Part shown: piece by piece, positions 60,091 through 64,000 of the stretch
How positions within the stretch are numbered: position 1 is the first letter of the stretch
How the letters are laid out: each line of letters starts with the position of its first letter
Assembly: GCF_034008315.1 (NCBI RefSeq)
Contig: NZ_CP125377.1
Coordinates: 5,086,501 to 5,150,500 of the forward strand
From: Pseudomonas sp. P8_241
Lineage (GTDB): Bacteria; Pseudomonadota; Gammaproteobacteria; Pseudomonadales; Pseudomonadaceae
DNA: 64,000 nucleotides
Direction of reading: 5' to 3'
Notes under the pieces: model-generated
The model's input: the letters and a program-made list of their open reading frames with translations, nothing else
Databases searched by the model: none
Told to the model about the DNA's origin: nothing
Position numbers and translations under genes: made by a program

Positions 60091-60881
60091 TGAGCCGGTT
60101 GCGCGTATACACGCGAGTTGCGCGGGTCTTGCTGGTGGTGGCGCTGGGGCTGAGCATGGCCAGTGTGTTCGGGTTGTTCGAGCGCCTGGGCATGGCGCAC
60201 TCGATGGAACGCCGCCAGCGTTGGTCGCGATTTTTCATGGCTCGCCTGAGCAACGCCCTGCCCTTTGACGTCACGGTCCACGGTGAGCTGCCAAAGGCGC
60301 CGATGCTGTGGGTTTGCAATCACGTGTCCTGGACCGACATTCCGTTGCTGGGGATGCTCACGCCCCTGTCGTTCCTGTCCAAGGCCGAAGTGCGCACCTG
60401 GCCGGTGGCTGGCTGGTTGGCGGCCAAGGCTGGCAGCCTGTTCATCCGACGTGGTTCGGGTGATAGCCAATTGCTCCGCAAACAGATGACCTGTCATCTG
60501 GAAACGGCGCATCCGCTGCTGATGTTCCCGGAAGGCACTACCACCGATGGCCGTTCACTGCGCACCTTTCATGGCCGCTTGCTGTCCGCCGCCATCGATT
60601 CCGGAGTGGCGATGCAACCGGTGGCGATTCGTTATGTGCGCAACGGCGAACTCGATGCGTTGGCACCGTTCATTGGCGACGATGATCTGTTGTCGCACCT
60701 GATGCGGTTGTTTGCCAATGATCGCGGCGACGTGGAGATTCATCTGCTCAAGCCCATCGCTTGCGAAGGTCGGGAACGCGCAGCACTGGCGTTCGAGGCG
60801 CAGCAGGTGGTGCAAAAGGCGTTGTTTGGTGCTGTTGTTGAATCGCAACGAGTTCCCCTGCGCCCCGCGATTGCCGCGTAA
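60090..60881 (+). CDS. olsA: Lyso-ornithine lipid acyltransferase OlsA
   Basis: Adds the second acyl chain to lyso-ornithine lipid. The 263-residue PlsC-type protein has an N-terminal membrane segment (VLLVVALGLSMASVFGLF), the catalytic HX4D motif (NHVSWTD, His and Asp), and the glycerol-phosphate/substrate motif FPEGTTTDG. It overlaps olsB by one base. A REPIN follows 8 bases after the stop. Confidence 0.93.
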   Translation: MSRLRVYTRVARVLLVVALGLSMASVFGLFERLGMAHSMERRQRWSRFFMARLSNALPFDVTVHGELPKAPMLWVCNHVSWTDIPLLGMLTPLSFLSKAEVRTWPVAGWLAAKAGSLFIRRGSGDSQLLRKQMTCHLETAHPLLMFPEGTTTDGRSLRTFHGRLLSAAIDSGVAMQPVAIRYVRNGELDALAPFIGDDDLLSHLMRLFANDRGDVEIHLLKPIACEGRERAALAFEAQQVVQKALFGAVVESQRVPLRPAIAA

Positions 60882-60888
60882 ACACATT

Positions 60889-60995
60889 CCCCCTGTAGGA
60901 GCGAGCCTGCTCGCGATAGCGGATTTACATTCAACGATGATGCTCAATGACAAATGACAAATGGCAATCGCGAGCAGGCTCGCTCCTACAGGGGG
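60889..60995. repeat. REPIN between olsA and acpH
   Basis: CCCCTGTAGGAGCGAGCC TGCTCGCGAT (60889-60917) and ATCGCGAGCAGGCTCGCTCC TACAGGGG (60967-60995) are perfectly complementary over 28 bases, with a 49-base spacer. GCGAGCAGGCTCGC family between convergent genes. Confidence 0.92.
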
Positions 60996-60996
60996 T

Positions 60997-61575
60997 TCAG
61001 CGTACTGGGTAGTTCTGCGCAAAATCCTGCAACTGCGGATAGAACAACCGAAAATCCTCGCTCAAAGGCTCATACAACCGCCGCAGTTCCTGCATCGCGC
61101 CCGCCAGTTCCTCCGGACGGGTCAACCGTCGTGAAATACCCCGAAGCACCTGCTCCAGCACGTCGAACTCCCGGTAAGAACCCAACCAGTCATCGGCCAC
61201 CATATAAGGCGCAATGCGAGCCAAGCGCTCCGGGAGCTGCGGTTCAGTGGACAGCACCTGGTAAACATCCGAGGTAAACAACGCCAGTGGCCGGTCCGCA
61301 TACAACTTCCAGTCCCGCGCCAGGCAATGGTCAAAAAACACGTCGAGCACGATCCCGGCATAACGCCGGCGCGTCAGGGAAAACCGTGACAACGACGCAT
61401 CCACCAGCGGATGCCGATCGGTAAACACGTCGATGCTGCGATGCAGCTGGATGGCGGCTTCGATCTCCGGATCGTATTGCCCTTGCAGCCTGCCCTTGAC
61501 GAAATCGCCATACAGGCTGCCGAGCAATTGACCGGGGCGCTGGCCACCGAGGTGAAGATGTGCGAGATAGTTCAT
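60997..61575 (-). CDS. acpH: ACP phosphodiesterase
   Basis: Removes the 4'-phosphopantetheine group from acyl carrier protein. The 192 residues start MNYLAHLHLGGQRPGQLLGS, the family N-terminus. The HD-type metal residues are in YLAHL, GDFVKG, QLHRSIDVFTDRHP and DVFFDHCLARDW. It stands alone, divergent from the ArsR gene across 170 bases. Confidence 0.92.
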   Translation of the reverse strand: MNYLAHLHLGGQRPGQLLGSLYGDFVKGRLQGQYDPEIEAAIQLHRSIDVFTDRHPLVDASLSRFSLTRRRYAGIVLDVFFDHCLARDWKLYADRPLALFTSDVYQVLSTEPQLPERLARIAPYMVADDWLGSYREFDVLEQVLRGISRRLTRPEELAGAMQELRRLYEPLSEDFRLFYPQLQDFAQNYPVR

Positions 61576-61618
61576 GGGCGCAGCTTAGCACTGCGGCCAT
61601 CCCTTGTTACACTCAACG

Positions 61619-61716
61619 TATCGTTATAACTCGATATACCGAAATGTGAGCTGGTCAGAGCCAAATCATATTTGTATATCGCGAAATACCGATTTAAAGT
61701 TCGCTTCATCGCGATA
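61619..61716. promoter_or_regulatory. Repeated TATCG motifs upstream of arsR, candidate operators
   Basis: TATCG-N8-CGATA (61619-61636) and the inverted pair TATCGCGA (61677-61684) / TCGCGATA (61709-61716) lie in the 170 bases ahead of the ArsR-type gene. Repeated inverted sites are typical of ArsR-family autoregulation; the assignment is by pattern only. Confidence 0.45.
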
Positions 61717-61745
61717 TAGCGTTTCAAACATCACGAGCCCACATC

Positions 61746-62048
61746 ATGACCATCAATCTCGACGAAATAATAAAAGCCCTGGCACACCCAGTACGGCGAG
61801 AAATCCTGCACTGGCTCAAAGACCCGACCGTCGAATTTCCCGACCAGTCCCACAGCAACGAGCACGGCGTTTGCGCCGGGCAGATCGATCAACGTTGCGG
61901 TTTGTCGCAGTCCACAGTGTCCGCACACCTGGCGACCCTGCAACGCGCCGGCCTGATCAGCAGCCGCAAAGTCGGCCAATGGCATTTTTTCAAGCGCAAC
62001 GAGGAAACCATTCAGGAGTTCCTCAAAACCTTCAGTAAAGAGCTCTGA
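61746..62048 (+). CDS. ArsR family transcriptional regulator
   Basis: A 100-residue winged-helix repressor: MTINLDEIIKALAHPVRREI, then CAGQIDQRCGLSQSTVSAHL (recognition helix) and LQRAGLISSRKVGQWHFFK (wing). There are no classical metal-binding CxxD/CxC patterns in the recognition region apart from single cysteines, so the signal may be oxidative or organic rather than arsenic. It is followed by an MFS exporter and an ene-reductase on the same strand, an arrangement that recurs in Pseudomonas and suggests electrophile/quinone sensing. Confidence 0.88.
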   Translation: MTINLDEIIKALAHPVRREILHWLKDPTVEFPDQSHSNEHGVCAGQIDQRCGLSQSTVSAHLATLQRAGLISSRKVGQWHFFKRNEETIQEFLKTFSKEL

Positions 62049-62052
62049 CCCT

Positions 62053-62116
62053 GTGGGGGCGGTTCTCAATTGGTTTTCACACAGCAACGGGTAGGCCAAT
62101 TGAGAACGCCCCCCAC
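62053..62116. repeat. Long inverted repeat between arsR and MFS genes
   Basis: The left arm 62053-62073 and right arm 62096-62116 are complementary at 19 of 21 positions (inner arm GGTTCTCAATTGG / CCAATTGAGAACG), with a 22-base loop. It is unlike the REP families of the window. It lies 4 bases after the arsR stop and 27 bases before the MFS start. Confidence 0.75.
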
Positions 62117-62143
62117 GTCAGCCAGCCGACAAGGAATCAAACA

Positions 62144-63310
62144 ATGCCTCTCTCGCTACTCATATTGGCCTTGAGCGCCTTCGCCATCGGTACCACCGAG
62201 TTCGTCATCATGGGCTTGCTGCCCAACGTCGCGGCGGACCTTGGTGTGTCGATCCCCGGTGCCGGCTGGCTGGTGACCGGTTACGCCCTGGGCGTGGCGA
62301 TCGGTGCGCCGTTCATGGCGCTGGCCACCGCCAGGCTGCCACGCAAGGCCGCACTGGTGGCGTTGATGGGCATATTCATTGTCGGCAACCTGCTCTGCGC
62401 AGTGGCTGGCGACTACAACGTGCTTATGTTTGCCCGTGTGGTCACAGCACTGTGCCATGGCGCCTTCTTCGGTATCGGTTCGGTGGTCGCCGCGGGCCTG
62501 GTGCCTGCGAACAAACGTGCTTCGGCTGTGGCCCTGATGTTCACCGGCCTGACCCTGGCCAACGTACTCGGCGTACCGCTGGGTACCGCGCTCGGTCAGG
62601 AAGCCGGGTGGCGCTCGACCTTCTGGGCGGTAACCGTGATCGGCGTAATCGCACTGATCGGCCTGATCCGCTTCCTGCCGGCAAAGCGCGACGAAGAAAA
62701 ACTCGACATGCGTGCTGAATTGGCCGCGCTCAAGGGTGCCGGAATCTGGTTGTCGCTGAGCATGACCGCACTGTTCGCCGCCTCGGTGTTCACGCTGTTC
62801 ACCTACGTCGCACCGTTGCTGGGTGAAGTCACCGGCGTCTCGCCCCGTGGCGTGACCTGGACCCTGATGTTGATCGGCCTGGGCCTGACGGTCGGCAACA
62901 TCATCGGCGGCAAGATGGCCGACAAAGGCCTGGCGGCAACCCTGATCGGCGTCTTCATCGCCATGGCTGTGATCTCCACCGTCCTGACCTGGACCAGCGT
63001 CGCGCTGATCCCGACCGAAATCACCCTGTTCCTTTGGGCCACTGCGTGTTTCGCCGCAGTGCCTGCCCTGCAAGTGAACGTCGTGACCTTTGGCAAAGCG
63101 GCTCCGAACCTGGTGTCGACCCTGAATATCGGTGCATTCAACGTCGGCAATGCGTTGGGTGCCTGGGTCGGCGGCAGCGTGATCGCCCACGGTTTCGGAC
63201 TGACCAGCGTGCCGCTCGCAGCGGCTGTTTTGGCGGTACTCGCCCTGCTGGTGACCCTGATTACGTTCCGTCAGAGCGGTAATCCCGATCTGGCTCCTGC
63301 TACCAACTGA
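62144..63310 (+). CDS. MFS transporter, AraJ/drug:H+ antiporter type
   Basis: Twelve-segment proton antiporter of 388 residues. SAFAIGTTEFVIMGLLPNVAADL is the N-terminal hallmark of the AraJ/PbuE-type DHA1 group, LVTGYALGVAIGAPFMALATARLPRKAALVAL holds motif A (GxLaDRxxRKxxL-like), and GLGLTVGNIIGGKMADKGLA is the second-half repeat. It lies between the ArsR gene and an ene-reductase, likely one transcript, exporting a toxic compound sensed by the regulator. Substrate unknown. Confidence 0.88.
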   Translation: MPLSLLILALSAFAIGTTEFVIMGLLPNVAADLGVSIPGAGWLVTGYALGVAIGAPFMALATARLPRKAALVALMGIFIVGNLLCAVAGDYNVLMFARVVTALCHGAFFGIGSVVAAGLVPANKRASAVALMFTGLTLANVLGVPLGTALGQEAGWRSTFWAVTVIGVIALIGLIRFLPAKRDEEKLDMRAELAALKGAGIWLSLSMTALFAASVFTLFTYVAPLLGEVTGVSPRGVTWTLMLIGLGLTVGNIIGGKMADKGLAATLIGVFIAMAVISTVLTWTSVALIPTEITLFLWATACFAAVPALQVNVVTFGKAAPNLVSTLNIGAFNVGNALGAWVGGSVIAHGFGLTSVPLAAAVLAVLALLVTLITFRQSGNPDLAPATN

Positions 63311-63340
63311 TCAACCATTACCTCACGAGGGTTGCATTAC

Positions 63341-64000
63341 ATGACGACTATTTTCGATCCGATCAAACTGGGCGACCTCGAGTTGGCCAACCGCATCATC
63401 ATGGCGCCGCTGACCCGTTGCCGCGCCGATGAAGGTCGAGTACCAAACGCACTGATGGCCGAGTACTACGTACAACGTGCTTCCGCTGGCCTGATTCTCA
63501 GCGAAGCCACGTCGGTCACACCCATGGGCGTCGGCTACCCGGACACCCCGGGCATCTGGTCCAACGATCAAGTACGTGGCTGGTCCAACGTGACCAAGGC
63601 CATCCACGGCGCAGGCGGCAAGATTTTCCTGCAACTGTGGCACGTCGGCCGGGTTTCGCATCCGACGTACCTGAATGGTAAAGCACCGGTTGCACCCAGC
63701 GCCATCCAGCCAAAAGGCCACGTCAGCCTGGTGCGTCCGCTGGCGGACTACCCTACCCCACGCGCACTGGAAACCGCTGAAATCGCCGACATCGTCGACG
63801 CTTATCGCGTGGGTGCTGAAAACGCCAAGGCTGCTGGTTTTGATGGCGTGGAGATTCACGGCGCCAACGGTTACCTGCTTGACCAGTTCCTGCAAAGCAG
63901 CACCAACCAGCGCACCGACAATTACGGCGGCTCCCTGGAAAACCGTGCACGCCTGCTGCTGGAAGTGACCGACGCGGCGATCGAAGTCTGGGGCGCCGGT
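63341..64000 (+). CDS. Alkene reductase, Old Yellow Enzyme family (partial, C-terminus beyond window end)
   Basis: FMN-dependent ene-reductase that reduces activated C=C bonds and, in some members, nitro compounds (NemA/XenB type). 220 codons are present of about 350-370. The start MTTIFDPIKLGDLELANRII, FMN-binding MAPLTRCRADEG, and active-site HGANGYLLDQFLQSSTNQRT (His and Asn that bind substrate carbonyl) are intact. It follows the MFS gene by 30 bases; with the ArsR regulator this resembles an electrophile-detoxification unit. Confidence 0.93.
   Translation, partial: MTTIFDPIKLGDLELANRIIMAPLTRCRADEGRVPNALMAEYYVQRASAGLILSEATSVTPMGVGYPDTPGIWSNDQVRGWSNVTKAIHGAGGKIFLQLWHVGRVSHPTYLNGKAPVAPSAIQPKGHVSLVRPLADYPTPRALETAEIADIVDAYRVGAENAKAAGFDGVEIHGANGYLLDQFLQSSTNQRTDNYGGSLENRARLLLEVTDAAIEVWGAG

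Noticed and set aside
1..64000. CRISPR array, rRNA genes or complete insertion sequence
   Set aside because: No regularly spaced identical repeats with unique spacers, no rRNA sequence and no transposase gene were seen.

Overview
The window is ordinary chromosome from a fluorescent-group Pseudomonas. Three things point there: the order mucA-algU-nadB-ygfX-sdhE-ygfZ, the GC-rich codon use, and more than a dozen intergenic REP/REPIN repeats built on the GTAGGAGC...GGCTTGC and CTGCCGNAGGCTGCGATC cores typical of this group. No species can be assigned from sequence alone.

Layout. 1-5.9 kb: envelope-stress sigma factor AlgU with its anti-sigma factor MucA (cut by the window start), NAD synthesis (nadB), the succinate dehydrogenase flavinylation factor SdhE with YgfX, YgfZ, and an HDOD protein. 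5.9-12.4 kb: a citrate/tricarboxylate system, with sensor TctE and regulator TctD divergent from transporter tctCBA and a translationally coupled AbrB-type permease. 12.5-15.4 kb: uracil-DNA glycosylase, a hydroxyisobutyryl-CoA hydrolase-like protein and two paralogous Tyr/Gly-rich small lipoproteins. 15.6-25.6 kb: a guanidine-assimilation locus. It has a candidate sigma54 promoter, a guanidine-I (ykkC) riboswitch, an ABC importer, two carboxyguanidine deiminase subunits (UAAP1/2), a second and different guanidine sensor (guanidine-II, mini-ykkC), a biotin-dependent guanidine/urea carboxylase carrying a REPIN inside its reading frame, and allophanate hydrolase.

25.8-36.5 kb: a diguanylate cyclase, RsuA, PhaG, tRNA-Gly(CCC) followed by a HicAB toxin-antitoxin pair, trans-aconitate methyltransferase, small stress proteins, a second diguanylate cyclase, a LysE exporter and a LysR/DMT pair. 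37-42 kb: a probable catabolic cassette (LysR, CaiB-type CoA-transferase, HMG-CoA-lyase-like enzyme, ACS-family MFS importer) with a candidate LysR operator. 42-43 kb: a decayed MFS drug-efflux gene. 43-48 kb: a DUF4917 (SIR2-like) protein, YegP, a ribbon-helix-helix protein with a PfpI-family protein, an EamA exporter and a methyltransferase. 48-50.1 kb: a small phage-derived regulatory island (Ogr-like zinc finger, CI-like repressor, solo LuxR helix-turn-helix, holin-like membrane protein) with no structural phage genes.

50.2-64 kb: LemA/TPM-domain operon, periplasmic beta-glucosidase BglX, cardiolipin synthase, YceI, a serine hydrolase, an acyl-CoA-dehydrogenase-like protein, the ornithine-lipid genes olsB-olsA, ACP phosphodiesterase, and an ArsR regulator-MFS-ene-reductase group that runs off the window end.

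The most distinctive part is the guanidine locus: two unrelated guanidine riboswitch classes, one at the head of the transporter/deiminase genes and one directly in front of the carboxylase, in a cluster apparently under nitrogen (sigma54) control.
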